The translations under genes were made by a program, and so were the position numbers. From NCBI GenBank assembly GCA_022822325.1, contig JAJEBW010000024.1:1-64000 (forward strand): 64,000 nt of DNA, read 5' to 3'. This DNA comes from Gemmatimonadota bacterium (GTDB lineage: Bacteria; Gemmatimonadota; Gemmatimonadetes; Longimicrobiales; Gaopeijiaceae). Each line of letters begins with the position of its first letter. The first letter of the stretch is position 1. Below the pieces are notes generated by a model. The model had not been told where the DNA came from. It worked only from the letters and a program-made list of their open reading frames with translations, and did no database searches. Positions 1 through 8,627 of the stretch are shown here, piece by piece.

Positions 1-34
1 CCGCTTGGGGAGGCCGGCCGGCCTCCCCAAGCGG
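1..34. repeat. Perfect 34-bp palindrome
   Basis: Bases 1-34 equal their own reverse complement, with CCGCTTGGGG at one end and CCCCAAGCGG at the other. It could form a very stable GC stem as RNA. No clear U-tract follows on either strand, so a terminator or REP-like role for a gene left of the window is only a guess. The palindrome may extend or end outside the window. Confidence 0.6.
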
Positions 35-187
35 CCAGCCCTGTCCTGCTCCTTCGTGCTCCGAGACATCCTGTGCCTCCTCTCGCTTCGACCCCGGATG
101 AATGGCTAATGTACTGTCCAAGAAAATCGGGGGCACTATAGGCCGGACACTCACCGGTCAATCGAGTTGTACGGAGCGGACGGTGCA

Positions 188-346
188 ATGAAACATGCCT
201 GGGAGTTGCCGGTTCCGATGGCAGCCGGGAAGCTGGATCCTATGAATCCCCGCAGGATCTTGCTATGGCGCCGGTGGATTGAGGGAGAGTTCGCCGACCG
301 CCGTCTGGTACTCATGGAGGTGACGGGGGAGGGCTATCCCCGGTGA
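188..346 (+). CDS. Possible 52-aa small protein coupled to the first beta-propeller gene
   Basis: An ATG at 188 opens a 52-residue frame ending in TGA at 344-346. Its stop overlaps the GTG start of the next gene as GTGA, the arrangement expected for translational coupling. The peptide begins MKHAWELPVP and is Arg-rich in the middle. I recognise no family, and no strong ribosome binding site lies ahead of it (a GGAG is about 13 nt upstream). It may equally be a leader peptide or chance. Confidence 0.3.
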   Translation: MKHAWELPVPMAAGKLDPMNPRRILLWRRWIEGEFADRRLVLMEVTGEGYPR

Positions 347-1569
347 AGCGCGTCCGCGATTGCAGTGGTTGGAGCCACGGCATCGGCCTGTGGGCGGTTG
401 GAGTTTTGCTCGTGGTGGGTGCGTGCGGCGACGACACGGATGAACGGGCAGAAGCACCTCCTGATCAGTCGATGGTCCGCGACAGCGCCGGCATTGCGAT
501 CACCGAAAACAGCGAGTCCGGCGCCGCGGTTGAGATCTGGCGGGTGTCCGACGAGCCGGTCCTCACGATCGGAGCTGATTTGCGAGCGCCACCGGAATAC
601 CAGTTCGAACGGATCGACGGCGTGGTGCGCTTGCCCGGCCGGAGGCTCCTGGTCGCTGACGGCGCCACGTTGCGGGAGTTCGCAGAGGACGGCGCCTTTG
701 TCAAGTCGTGGGGGCAGTACGGCGAGGGGCCGGGCGACTTCAGGCACATCGAGGGTCTGCGCAAGTTGGGAGCGGATTCGGTCGTTGCATGGGATCGGTT
801 CCCCCGCAGACTCACGGTGTTCGACACCAGAGGCAATCTCGGGCGGATAGTCGCAATCCGCGAAGCGCCGCTACTACATCTTGTCGATGTCATCGGATCT
901 GATCGGTTTGTCTTCAAGCGCGACGTGATGCAGTTGGAGGGGAACCTCAACGCACTGCTGGACAACTGGGACCGGCGGGAGGAGTACGACCGGCGATCGG
1001 GCTTCGTCGAAGTGTGGGACGCAACGGGGAACCCGGTGTCGATCATTGGTCCGCATCCGGATTACGAGTACTTTACGCGACGACACCGCGACCGGTACAT
1101 GGGCCCGGTGGAATTCTCCCGGCGCATGATCACGGGCGTCTGGGGCTCTCTGGTGATTGCGGGCCCCAATGACAGCTACGAGTTGCGGGCGCATGAACCA
1201 GACGGCGCGCTCGCGCGAATTGTCCGCCTGGACCGACCGCCGGTGGTTCCCGGCGATGCTCACCGAAGGACGCTGCTTGAAGCGGATCCCGAGCGCGACC
1301 CCGACATTCCGATGGCTGCGACGCTGCCCATGTTCGCAACGGTGACCGACGACGAGCTCGGCTATCTTTGGGTGCGGGACTACGAGATGCCCGGTGACGA
1401 TACCGTCTGGTGGACCGTCTTCGACTCGGAAGGCGCCGTCGCGGCTCGCCTGGAAGTCGACGAGCGGATTGGGATCCGGGAGATCGGCCGCGACTACATC
1501 GTGGCTTCTTCGCGGGTCGGCGAGTTGGGTATCCGGGCAGTGGTCGTAATGTCCCTGGACCGAGGCTGA
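343..1569 (+). CDS. Six-bladed beta-propeller lipoprotein (paralogue 1)
   Basis: 408 residues from a GTG start. The N-terminus has a hydrophobic stretch ending in a lipobox-like VGAC with Cys28, so it is probably a lipoprotein exported by Sec. The body has the repeating pattern of six-bladed (NHL/6-bladed beta-propeller) proteins: short strands such as RLLVADGATLREFAEDGAF followed by WGQYGEGPGDF, the usual G-G-GPGEF turn. Such proteins are abundant in Gemmatimonadota and have no established substrate. It is a close paralogue of the gene at 2993-4261: both share VRDSAGI, a shared PLTIGADLRA-like segment and a matching C-terminal YLWVRDYxMP segment. No catalytic motif is seen. It most likely binds a ligand or partner in the periplasm or at the outer membrane. 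Confidence 0.8.
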   Translation: MKRVRDCSGWSHGIGLWAVGVLLVVGACGDDTDERAEAPPDQSMVRDSAGIAITENSESGAAVEIWRVSDEPVLTIGADLRAPPEYQFERIDGVVRLPGRRLLVADGATLREFAEDGAFVKSWGQYGEGPGDFRHIEGLRKLGADSVVAWDRFPRRLTVFDTRGNLGRIVAIREAPLLHLVDVIGSDRFVFKRDVMQLEGNLNALLDNWDRREEYDRRSGFVEVWDATGNPVSIIGPHPDYEYFTRRHRDRYMGPVEFSRRMITGVWGSLVIAGPNDSYELRAHEPDGALARIVRLDRPPVVPGDAHRRTLLEADPERDPDIPMAATLPMFATVTDDELGYLWVRDYEMPGDDTVWWTVFDSEGAVAARLEVDERIGIREIGRDYIVASSRVGELGIRAVVVMSLDRG

Positions 1570-1613
1570 TCGCGCACTGTACACTGGACTCATCCCCTCC
1601 GCCGATCCCGCGT

Positions 1614-1643
1614 TTGACAATCGGTGGAAGACGCGCATACGAT
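1614..1643 (+). promoter_or_regulatory. Sigma70-like promoter before second beta-propeller gene
   Basis: TTGACA at 1614-1619 is an exact -35 consensus. After an 18-bp spacer, TACGAT at 1638-1643 matches four of six -10 bases. It lies about 55 bp ahead of the GTG at 1697 in an otherwise GC-rich gap, so it is a reasonable promoter for the 1697-2902 gene. Confidence 0.5.
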
Positions 1644-1680
1644 TTCGGGCCGGGAATGCCGAGCTACGAGTCAACCACGC

Positions 1681-1730
1681 GCGACGGAGACGAATCGTGA
1701 CGGAGCCGCCGAAAAACCACGAATCGGAAT
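1681..1730 (+). repeat. 50-bp leader repeat, copy 1
   Basis: This 50-bp segment matches 2918-2967 at 46 of 50 positions by eye. It starts GCGACGGAGACGAAT and ends CACGAATCGGAAT. It contains the GTG at 1697 and would encode the peptide VTEPPxNHESE in both copies. Its conservation ahead of two neighbouring paralogues suggests either that duplication carried the leader along or that it is a translated or regulatory leader. Confidence 0.75.
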
Positions 1731-2902
1731 TGGCCATGGGATCCGAGGCAACCCGACGCATCAAGAGCGTCCTGGCTTTCCTTTTGCTTTCCACGGCGCT
1801 TGCTTGCGACCACGGGACCGGCACGGCGACGAACCAGGATGCCACCGTAATCGCCCTGTCCCCCATCACCGGGACGAGCGTGCCTCACAGCAGCTCCACC
1901 GAGGTCACGCTTCTCGCGGACGGGGAAACCGCCTGCACGATCGATTCCTTCGAGGCCCGGGGGCGGTGCGTGGCCAGGAATGGAGCGACGGTCGGGGTGT
2001 TCGGCGGAGAGGGCGAGGGCCCCGGGGAGTTCAGGAATCCGGGCAGAATGGCGCGCGGCGAGTCCGGTACGGTCGGAGTGATGGACCCTTCTCTTGGTCG
2101 CTTCCAGATTTTCACGGCAAAGGGCGAGTTGGTTGCCAGCGTACCGGTTGAGCAATCGTTATGGGCGCCCGCCTCTGACCATGCTGACGATGCCATTGTC
2201 GGCACCCATAGTACGGCGAGGATGGGACCGGAAGTCGTGCCGATGTTCACCATGTTGTTGCAAGCGGCCGCTCTGTCGATCCCCTCGGGGGAGACGATCG
2301 AGACGTGGAAGCCGGCGGCCCTGCCCGAAATCAATGAGTGCGAACACCGCTTCTACAGCTTCCCCGCACCGGCGAGAGAATGGGTGTTCGTCGACTGCGC
2401 GGGCACCTTCTCGGTCGTCGACGCCGAGGGGGAAATCAGAAGTGTGCAGTCGCCCATGTGGAAGGACGAGTTGCCGAACGAGCGCGATGTGGCCGCCCGC
2501 CTTGCCTCGCAAAGGCAATCGTGGGATCGCCAAAACGAGTACATCGCCGAAGGGTATGCAGCCAGAGGCAGATCCCGCTACGTACCGCGCGCTTTCGTGG
2601 TCGACTCGACCGCCCTGGAGGAATACAGACAGAGCCCGAAGATCTACTACTTGTCGCGGGGGAACGAAACGATAGACGCGCAAAACCGCGTGTGGATGCC
2701 GACGCGGGCGGACCGGTCGGGACATTCCTACATCGACGTCTTCTCGCTGGAGCCCGCGTACCTGGGAACGGTGCGAGTGCTCGACAGGATGATTGATTTC
2801 GATGTGCTGGGAGAGACCCTGGTCGTGCTTGTCGAGGGATCCGACCTGGAGGGCTCGCGGCGAATCGACTGGTACGAGATTCCGGCCGAGACCGACGGTT
2901 AG
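1697..2902 (+). CDS. Six-bladed beta-propeller lipoprotein (paralogue 2)
   Basis: 401 residues if it starts at GTG 1697, or 388 from ATG 1736. The later start is attractive because MGSEATRRIKSVLAFLLLSTALAC then forms a clean lipoprotein signal with lipobox LAC, while the first 13 residues lie in the duplicated leader. The mature part carries propeller-like motifs, including VFGGEGEGPGEF, the family turn, and weaker strand repeats. It is more divergent than the genes on either side. It sits in the middle of three co-directional propeller genes with its own likely promoter at 1614-1643. Function unknown; envelope-associated ligand binding is the usual guess for such proteins. Confidence 0.75.
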   Translation: MTEPPKNHESELAMGSEATRRIKSVLAFLLLSTALACDHGTGTATNQDATVIALSPITGTSVPHSSSTEVTLLADGETACTIDSFEARGRCVARNGATVGVFGGEGEGPGEFRNPGRMARGESGTVGVMDPSLGRFQIFTAKGELVASVPVEQSLWAPASDHADDAIVGTHSTARMGPEVVPMFTMLLQAAALSIPSGETIETWKPAALPEINECEHRFYSFPAPAREWVFVDCAGTFSVVDAEGEIRSVQSPMWKDELPNERDVAARLASQRQSWDRQNEYIAEGYAARGRSRYVPRAFVVDSTALEEYRQSPKIYYLSRGNETIDAQNRVWMPTRADRSGHSYIDVFSLEPAYLGTVRVLDRMIDFDVLGETLVVLVEGSDLEGSRRIDWYEIPAETDG

Positions 2903-2917
2903 GTTGCCGAACGCGCC

Positions 2918-2967
2918 GCGACGGAGACGAATTGTGACGGAGCCGCCGGTCAACCACGAATCGGAAT
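2918..2967 (+). repeat. 50-bp leader repeat, copy 2
   Basis: Second copy of the 1681-1730 leader, in the same orientation and just after the stop of the second gene. Its GTG at 2935 opens the same VTEPPxNHESE peptide. Here the peptide frame does not run into the downstream lipoprotein frame, which begins at 2993 in another register. Confidence 0.75.
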
Positions 2968-2992
2968 CGAAGGGGACAACAATTGGATACAG

Positions 2993-4261
2993 TTGTCATG
3001 TTCACCGGTCGCAGCAACCGCGGCAGCGGTGTGGGCGCCACTTTTCCGCCGGTCGCTGAAGCGCCACCATGGGTTGGTCCTGCTTGCCGGGGGAACCCTG
3101 CTGGCAGGCGCGTGCCGCGGCGACGCGCATGAAGCGACGCAAGCGAGCCAGGATCGACCGGTGGTCCGCGACAGCGCCGGCATCACGATCGCCGAGACCA
3201 GCGATTCAAGCTCCCCGGCCGAGATCTGGCACATGTCCGACGAGCCTCTGCTGACGATCGGAGCGGATTTGCGGGCGTCTCGGGAATATCAATTCGATCA
3301 GATAAGCGGCGTGATTCGCCTGCCCGAGGGCGAAATTCTTGTCGCGGATGCGGGCAATACGCTGAGGGTGTACCGGGAGAATGGGGATTACCTCGCAACA
3401 TGGGGAAGAGAGGGCGAGGGACCGGGAGAATTCGGGTTTCTGGGGGGATTGGCAAGGCTGGGGTCCGACTCCGTCGTGGCGTGGGACCGCAGGTCGCGAA
3501 GGCTGACGGTGTTCGACGCGACCGGCATGGTGGCACGCGAGAATACGCTGCGCGAAGCTCCGGAGCTGATTCTGCGTGGCTCAGTTGGGCGGGGCCGGCT
3601 CGTGTTCGAGCGGGTAATCGAGTTCGAGTTCAACCTGTCGGAGTTCGACGAGTTGCTTGCTGGCCGCAGTGGGAACGAGGAGTTTCAGCGGCAACAGGGA
3701 ACGGTTGAGATACGTGGTGCGACGGGCGGCCTCCTGGCAGTCGTGGGGCCATACCCACATACCGAGTACCATTTCCCGACTCCCGCCGTTCTCTTTGTCG
3801 GACCGGTCAGGTTCTCCAGAGGGATGATCACAGGCGTATGGGACTCGCTGGTGGTAGCCGGCCCGAACGACAGCTACGAGCTTCGCGGCCATGGGGTGAA
3901 TGGGGAGCTGGACCGAATCATTCGGTGGAACAGGATCCCAATTGTCGCCGATGAAACTCATCGCAGGGCCTTCGCCGACGAAAACCCGCAGAGCAACCAG
4001 GAGGCTCCCATGGCGTCTCACCTGCCCATGTTTGACAGAGTGATTGGAGACGAGCTTGGCTACCTCTGGGTGCGAGACTACGACATGCCCGACGAAGAGA
4101 CGGTTCGGTGGACGGTCTTCGACTCGAATGGCGCTATCGTGACCCGGCTGACCACGAGCGACAGGCTGATGGTCCGCGAAATCGGGCGGGACCACATATT
4201 GGCTTCGCAGACCGACGACCTGGGCATCCAGTCGGTGGTTGTGCTGTCCCTCGAGAGGTAG
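2993..4261 (+). CDS. Six-bladed beta-propeller lipoprotein (paralogue 3)
   Basis: 422 residues from a TTG at 2993. A GTG at 3029 (residue 13) is a plausible alternative, and neither has a strong Shine-Dalgarno. The signal region LVLLAGGTLLAGAC ends in a lipobox Cys. Propeller motifs include EILVADAGNTLRVY and WGREGEGPGEF. It aligns along its whole length with the first gene (343-1569), including VRDSAGITIAET near the N-terminus, PNDSYELR in the middle and YLWVRDYDMP near the C-terminus. The gene pair therefore arose by tandem duplication. No enzyme motif; role probably ligand or partner binding at the cell envelope. Confidence 0.8.
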   Translation: MSCSPVAATAAAVWAPLFRRSLKRHHGLVLLAGGTLLAGACRGDAHEATQASQDRPVVRDSAGITIAETSDSSSPAEIWHMSDEPLLTIGADLRASREYQFDQISGVIRLPEGEILVADAGNTLRVYRENGDYLATWGREGEGPGEFGFLGGLARLGSDSVVAWDRRSRRLTVFDATGMVARENTLREAPELILRGSVGRGRLVFERVIEFEFNLSEFDELLAGRSGNEEFQRQQGTVEIRGATGGLLAVVGPYPHTEYHFPTPAVLFVGPVRFSRGMITGVWDSLVVAGPNDSYELRGHGVNGELDRIIRWNRIPIVADETHRRAFADENPQSNQEAPMASHLPMFDRVIGDELGYLWVRDYDMPDEETVRWTVFDSNGAIVTRLTTSDRLMVREIGRDHILASQTDDLGIQSVVVLSLER

Positions 4262-4551
4262 AACCAGGAACGACTTCACGAGCACGTTCCCTGCAAGATC
4301 CTCATCCCTGCCGCAGGAGGAGGCCCGTCAGCCCGCCGGAATGCGCTGTTCGCGGAGACGCGAGAGGTTCAGCGCGACTTCACGATCCGCTTCCGCAACG
4401 TGTACGGCATCCGGTCTTCCGACCTCACGGGACAGATAGGTGCCCGGGCTCAAGAATTTGACTCTCCGGTCCGTATCGCGCCTGTTGCGATCCTGCGGGC
4501 AGTCTTGGTATCTTTCGAGTGGCACTTCCGCCGGATCCGACCCGCCACCCC
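4262..4551. other. 290-bp gap with no recognised gene
   Basis: Separates the beta-propeller tandem from the AAA ATPase. Short open frames exist on both strands, but none shows a family motif, a good start site or a codon pattern I would trust. I see no tRNA, inverted repeat or clear promoter. Confidence 0.4.
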
Positions 4552-5748
4552 ATGGACCAAACGCCGATGCTGATTCATAGGCTGGCCGCGCGAGGGCTGC
4601 TCTCCTTCGGGACGCAGGGCATCGATTTGGATCTTCGACCGCTGAATGTCCTGATCGGCGCCAACGGCTCTGGGAAATCCAACCTGCTGGAGAGCATCAC
4701 GCTCCTGAAGGCGGCTCCAGGGGACCTCGCCGGAGCCATTACTCGGGGTGGAAACGCGGTACGCGACTGGATTTGGAGCGGGGAGCCGAAGGTATCTGTG
4801 GCGGCTATCGCGGCCATTCTCAACAACCCGAAGGGCACCCAGCATCTGCGCCACGAGTTGAAGTTCGCTGCCCGCGGCCAACGCTTCGAGGTGACCGAGG
4901 AACGCATCGCGAATGAGCACGCGTACCGAGAGTTTCCGACGCCCTACCTCTACTACGAGAACGCCGGCGGGCGGGCGACGATCAACTATCTGGACACCAG
5001 TGGAGAGAACACCAAGCGCAATCTGCGCATCGAGACCGTCGATAGCGAGCAGTCGATTCTCGCCCAGCGCAAGGATCCGGACCACTACCCCGTCCTGACC
5101 CACCTCGGTAACGTGCTTAGCCGCGTCCGCTTCTACCGTGAATGGGAGTTCGGAAGGGACACCGTGCTGCGAACACCGCAGAAGACCGATAGGTCCAACG
5201 ATTTTCTTCGCGAAGACGCGAAGAACCTCGGTCTCGTTTTGAACAGCTTGCGTCGGTCGCCGAGGGTCAAGACCCGACTCATCGAGTCCCTGCGCAGGTT
5301 GTACGACGGAATAACGGACTTCGAGGTAATCATCGAGGCCAACACCGTCCAGGTGTTCTTCCACGAAGGCGACATCGAGGTGCCAGCGACGCGCCTGTCT
5401 GACGGAACGCTTCGTTACCTCTGCCTCCTCGCCATTCTTTGTCACCCGAACCCGCCGCCGCTGGTGTGCATCGAGGAACCCGAGTTGGGTCTCCATCCGG
5501 ATGTGCTGCCGACCTTGGCCGAGTTGCTCTTGGAGGCCTCGGAGCGGGGCCAGTTGATCGTAACGACGCACTCCGAGGTGCTGGTCGACGCCCTGACGGA
5601 TCACCCCGAGTGCATCGTCGTGTGCGAGAAGCACGAAGGACAGACCAAGATGCGTCGTCTGCAGGCCAACGAACTGACGGATTGGCTTAAGCGGTATGGT
5701 CTCGGAGACCTTTGGCGCCGGGGCGAGATCGGAGGCAACCGATGGTGA
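4552..5748 (+). CDS. AAA family ATPase (SMC/OLD-like), first gene of a two-gene module
   Basis: 398 residues from ATG 4552; a GTG at 4519 would add 11 residues. The N-terminus has the SMC/RecF-type layout: a beta-strand region (ARGLLSFGTQGIDLDLRPLNVLIG) leading into Walker A GANGSGKSN. Near the C-terminus are an ABC-like signature region LSDGTLRYLCLLAIL, Walker B VCIEEPELGLHP and a switch segment IVTTHSEVLVDAL, the AAA_21 (OLD-type) pattern. The stop overlaps the next gene's start as ATGGTGA, so the two are translationally coupled. ATPases of this class act with Toprim-like nucleases in OLD, Gabija, AbiL and PARIS-type phage defence. The sequence shows the ATPase fold directly; the defence role is inferred from the partner gene and from adjacent gene debris. 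Confidence 0.85.
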   Translation: MDQTPMLIHRLAARGLLSFGTQGIDLDLRPLNVLIGANGSGKSNLLESITLLKAAPGDLAGAITRGGNAVRDWIWSGEPKVSVAAIAAILNNPKGTQHLRHELKFAARGQRFEVTEERIANEHAYREFPTPYLYYENAGGRATINYLDTSGENTKRNLRIETVDSEQSILAQRKDPDHYPVLTHLGNVLSRVRFYREWEFGRDTVLRTPQKTDRSNDFLREDAKNLGLVLNSLRRSPRVKTRLIESLRRLYDGITDFEVIIEANTVQVFFHEGDIEVPATRLSDGTLRYLCLLAILCHPNPPPLVCIEEPELGLHPDVLPTLAELLLEASERGQLIVTTHSEVLVDALTDHPECIVVCEKHEGQTKMRRLQANELTDWLKRYGLGDLWRRGEIGGNRW

Positions 5749-6356
5749 GCGTCAAGATCTATGTGGAGGGTGGTGGAGACCGGGGGGCGCTCAAGGGAGA
5801 ATGTCGGCGAGCGTTCACCGAGTTCTTTCGAAGAGCAGGATTCGCGGGTCGAATGCCACGCGTCGTCGCGTGCGGCTCACGAGGCGACGCTTTTGATGAC
5901 TTCCGTACAGCGGTCCGTAACTCCGCCGGGAACCAGTTCATTATGCTGCTGATCGACAGCGAAGAGGGGGTTTCCGCATCCGCCGAACCTTGGCAGCATG
6001 TCTCGAAGCGGGATGGATGGACGCGTCCTGCAGGTGCAGCCGACGATAGTCTGTGCCTTATGGTCCAATGTATGGAAGCTTGGTTTGTTGCGGACAGGGA
6101 CTGCCTGAAGGCGTACTACGGCCAGGGGTTCAATCCGCGAAAACTCCCTCGTAGACGGGAAGTTGAGAGAATCCCCAAGGCAGACCTCTATGCGGCATTG
6201 GACAAAGCGACGCGCAACTGCACCAAGGGCAGCTATCGGAGGCGCAAGGGCCGACACTCGTTCAGCATTCTGGCCACAGTCGATCCCAGCAAGGTCGCTG
6301 CGGCTTCTCCACACGCGACGCGGCTGTTGCAGACGCTCCAAAGGGCTGTGGCATAA
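5742..6356 (+). CDS. DUF4276 Toprim-like protein, partner of the ATPase
   Basis: 204 residues from ATG 5742, overlapping the ATPase stop. The N-terminal KIYVEGGGDRGALKGECRRAF matches the DUF4276 start, with the Toprim-type Glu in a VEGGGD motif. A following hydrophobic strand ends in MLLIDSEEG, matching the acidic second Toprim motif. The middle CLMVQCMEAWFVAD is also characteristic of DUF4276. Toprim folds bind Mg2+ and cut DNA or RNA in OLD-family nucleases. Together with the upstream ATPase this looks like a two-component anti-phage module. Catalysis is not proven by sequence, and the family is formally of unknown function. Confidence 0.75.
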   Translation: MVSVKIYVEGGGDRGALKGECRRAFTEFFRRAGFAGRMPRVVACGSRGDAFDDFRTAVRNSAGNQFIMLLIDSEEGVSASAEPWQHVSKRDGWTRPAGAADDSLCLMVQCMEAWFVADRDCLKAYYGQGFNPRKLPRRREVERIPKADLYAALDKATRNCTKGSYRRRKGRHSFSILATVDPSKVAAASPHATRLLQTLQRAVA

Positions 6357-6430
6357 GCGGAATACGGGAGGCCAGATCACGGCAGGGTTCGGCGGTGGGG
6401 ATGCTCTGATGTGGAGTGGCGACGCAATCG

Positions 6431-6538
6431 TCACACGGCGGCCGTCATGGCCACTTTCCCTAACGCTTCGACGAAGGACACGGGCACGGCGTTTCCGATC
6501 CAGCCGGCGATCCCGTTCTTGGCTCGGACAACTCTTGC
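6431..6538 (-). pseudogene. C-terminal stub of a C5 DNA methyltransferase
   Basis: Reading the minus strand from 6538 to 6431 gives 35 residues and a stop. It contains GWIGNAVPVSFVEALGKVA, a good match to conserved motif X of cytosine-C5 DNA methyltransferases (usually Q-x-G-N-A-V-P...A-L-G). An in-frame TAA at 6541-6539 and the absence of motifs I-VIII upstream show that only the tail remains. It lies directly beside the ATPase/Toprim pair, so the lost methyltransferase may have belonged to the same defence islet. Short length limits certainty. Confidence 0.55.
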
Positions 6539-6540
6539 TT

Positions 6541-6720
6541 ATGATCCCCCTTTCCAAAGCCGATTTCGCGCCTGACGGGAATCTTGTGGTTCTCGATGGA
6601 GCCGCCCAGGAGGTGCGAATATTCGATCGATACGGCGAATTCGTCGAGCAGTTCGGGGGGGCTGGGAAACGGACCCCTGGAGCTGCGTGGCGCCACGGTA
6701 TCCTTGCGAGTCCAAGAGGC
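6541..6720 (+). pseudogene. Frameshifted fragment of a six-bladed beta-propeller gene
   Basis: From 6541 the plus strand reads a typical propeller blade: FAPDGNLVVLDGAAQEVRIF then DRYGEFVEQFGG. The next expected turn (LGNGPLELRGATVSL) appears in a different frame. The switch falls at a run of seven Gs (6655-6661); removing one G restores the blade. No start, signal peptide or further blades are present. This is a decayed fragment whose left edge abuts the methyltransferase stub. Confidence 0.55.
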
Positions 6721-6851
6721 GTGCGGTGGAATCGGACAGGCCCCCTGCGCCCATGAGGCGCGACGCACCCCTTGCCATCCCCGCCTCCCCGCCCTATTTC
6801 CCCAGAACGAATCCACGTCCGCAACGCATCCCCCAGCAGGAGTCCGTCCCC

Positions 6852-8465
6852 GTGTCCCGCTCGATCGAACGCCGCCGCTTTCTTGCCGCCACCGCCGCCG
6901 CCACCGGTGGCCTCCTCCTCGAATCGGCTCCCGGACCCGCCACCGCTTCCCCCGCCCCCGTCCCACAGGCCGCCCCCCAGGATGTTCCCGAACCCGTCCC
7001 CCTCGGCAACGGCGAGCCCCCCGCGCTTCAGTTCCAGGCCTGGCCCGGCGGCACCGGCTCCCTCATGGAGAAGCTCTGGGCCGAAGCGGACGGCAATCCC
7101 TTTGCGCCGAGCGAGATCGAGAATGAGCGCTGGAGCGGATCCGTTCCCACCGACGAGACCGAGATCGCCTTCCTTCCGGTCCACCGCCTCTCCGCGCTGA
7201 TCCGGGGCGGCCACATCACCTCGTCTGAGTTGACCGAGATCTACCTGGAGCGGATCAAGCGGCTCGACCCGGTTCTGCTCTGCGCGGTCACGATTCTGGA
7301 GGGGCGCGCGCGGGAGGAGGCCCGCCAGGCCGACATGGAGATCGCCGCGGGCAACTGGCGCGGGCCGCTGCACGGAATTCCCTACGGGCTCAAGGATCTC
7401 TTCGCGGTGGCGGGGACGCGCACCACCTGGGGCGCCGCCGACTTCAGCCACCAGTTCACCCGTTACGACTCCGAGGTCGTGGTGCGGTTGCGCAATGCGG
7501 GCGCCGTTCTGCTGGCCAAGCTGGCGACGGGCGAGTTCGCGCGGGGCGACCGTTGGTACCGCGGCCGCACCCTCAATCCCTGGAATCTGGACGAAGGGTC
7601 GAGCGGATCGTCGGCGGGACCGGGCTCCGCGACCGCCGCCGGGTGCGTTGCCTTCGCGATCGGCACCGAGACGCAGGGCTCGATCGTGTCGCCCTCGCGG
7701 CGCTGCGGCCTCACCGCGCTCCGTCCCACCTTCGGGCGCGTCAGCCGCTACGGGGGAATGGTGCTGTCGTGGAGCATGGACAAGACCGGACCGATGTGCC
7801 GCAGCGCCCTCGACTGCGCGCTCGTCTTCAACGCCATCCACGGCGCCGACGAGAAGGATCCGGCCTCGCTGACCACCCCCTTCCGCTTCGATCCCGCCCC
7901 CGACCTGGCGGCCATGAGGATCGGCTTCGCCGAAGACGCCCCCGAGTCGTTCGTGGAGGCGTTGCGCGAAATGGGCGCCGATCCGCAGCCGATGCCGGAG
8001 ATCCCGCGGGGCGGCTCCAACTCGCTGGGGGTGGAGTCGTCGGCCGCCTTCGATTTCCATGTGGCGCGGGACGGCGAACCCGAACCGTTGCCCGACGATC
8101 TGGAGCCCGCCGAACGCCGCACCCGGGGCCGTTTCCGCGGCGGCCGCGATGTGCGCGCCCTCGATTTCGTTCAGTCGCAGCGCCGCCGCCACATCCTGAT
8201 GAAGGAGATGGCCGGGGTCATGCGCGACTTCGACATGTTCGTCAGTGGTTCGGGCCAGGTCGGACTGACCAACCAGACGGGCCATCCGGCGGCGGTCGTT
8301 CCCTACGACTTCGGCGTTCGCAACCCGGATTCGGAGAGTCCGACCGAGATGCCGCTGACCACGACGCTGATCGGCAACCTCTTCGCCGACGACAAAATCC
8401 TGAGCGTGGCGCACGCCTTCCAGCAAGGGACCGACTGGCACGCGCGGCGTCCGGATATCGGGTAG
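6852..8465 (+). CDS. Tat-exported amidase (amidase signature family)
   Basis: 537 residues from GTG 6852, which puts a twin-arginine signal at the very N-terminus (SIERRRFLAATAAATGG). ATG 6753 is an in-frame alternative but would bury the signal. The protein has the amidase-signature Ser-cisSer-Lys layout: Lys in YGLKDLFA, the Gly/Ser-rich loop GSSGSSAGPGSATAAG, and GTETQGSIVSPS holding the nucleophile region. These enzymes hydrolyse carboxamide bonds; substrates vary widely (GatA, fatty-acid amides, peptide amides). Export through Tat suggests it acts on external amides, which fits the many secreted peptidases in this window. It stands alone, co-directional with the Rieske gene but 160 bp away. 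Confidence 0.85.
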   Translation: MSRSIERRRFLAATAAATGGLLLESAPGPATASPAPVPQAAPQDVPEPVPLGNGEPPALQFQAWPGGTGSLMEKLWAEADGNPFAPSEIENERWSGSVPTDETEIAFLPVHRLSALIRGGHITSSELTEIYLERIKRLDPVLLCAVTILEGRAREEARQADMEIAAGNWRGPLHGIPYGLKDLFAVAGTRTTWGAADFSHQFTRYDSEVVVRLRNAGAVLLAKLATGEFARGDRWYRGRTLNPWNLDEGSSGSSAGPGSATAAGCVAFAIGTETQGSIVSPSRRCGLTALRPTFGRVSRYGGMVLSWSMDKTGPMCRSALDCALVFNAIHGADEKDPASLTTPFRFDPAPDLAAMRIGFAEDAPESFVEALREMGADPQPMPEIPRGGSNSLGVESSAAFDFHVARDGEPEPLPDDLEPAERRTRGRFRGGRDVRALDFVQSQRRRHILMKEMAGVMRDFDMFVSGSGQVGLTNQTGHPAAVVPYDFGVRNPDSESPTEMPLTTTLIGNLFADDKILSVAHAFQQGTDWHARRPDIG

Positions 8466-8486
8466 CGGAAACCGACCGGGATGTTT

Positions 8487-8546
8487 CGGCCCTCGCGCGG
8501 GCCGGCCCGGAGCGGCGCCGTGAGACGATGGCGCGCGCGCAACCCC
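8487..8546. repeat. Dispersed intergenic GC repeat, copy A
   Basis: This segment (core GCGCGGGCCGGCCCGG, then a GCGCGCGCAACCCC block) closely resembles 12629-12690 and, in reverse orientation, 12515-12575. The three copies lie only between genes. They look like a short REP-like family. Confidence 0.6.
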
Positions 8547-8627
8547 TCCTTCGTCTCGCAGGCCGTGCGGAATTTCCATAGCTTGTAGCGGCCATTTTCC
8601 CTCAAGCCCCCTGCCGCTTCGTCGCCC

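Noticed and set aside
4328-4525. 65-residue minus-strand frame resembling an antitoxin
   Set aside because: No recognisable fold, weak start, and no toxin partner nearby.
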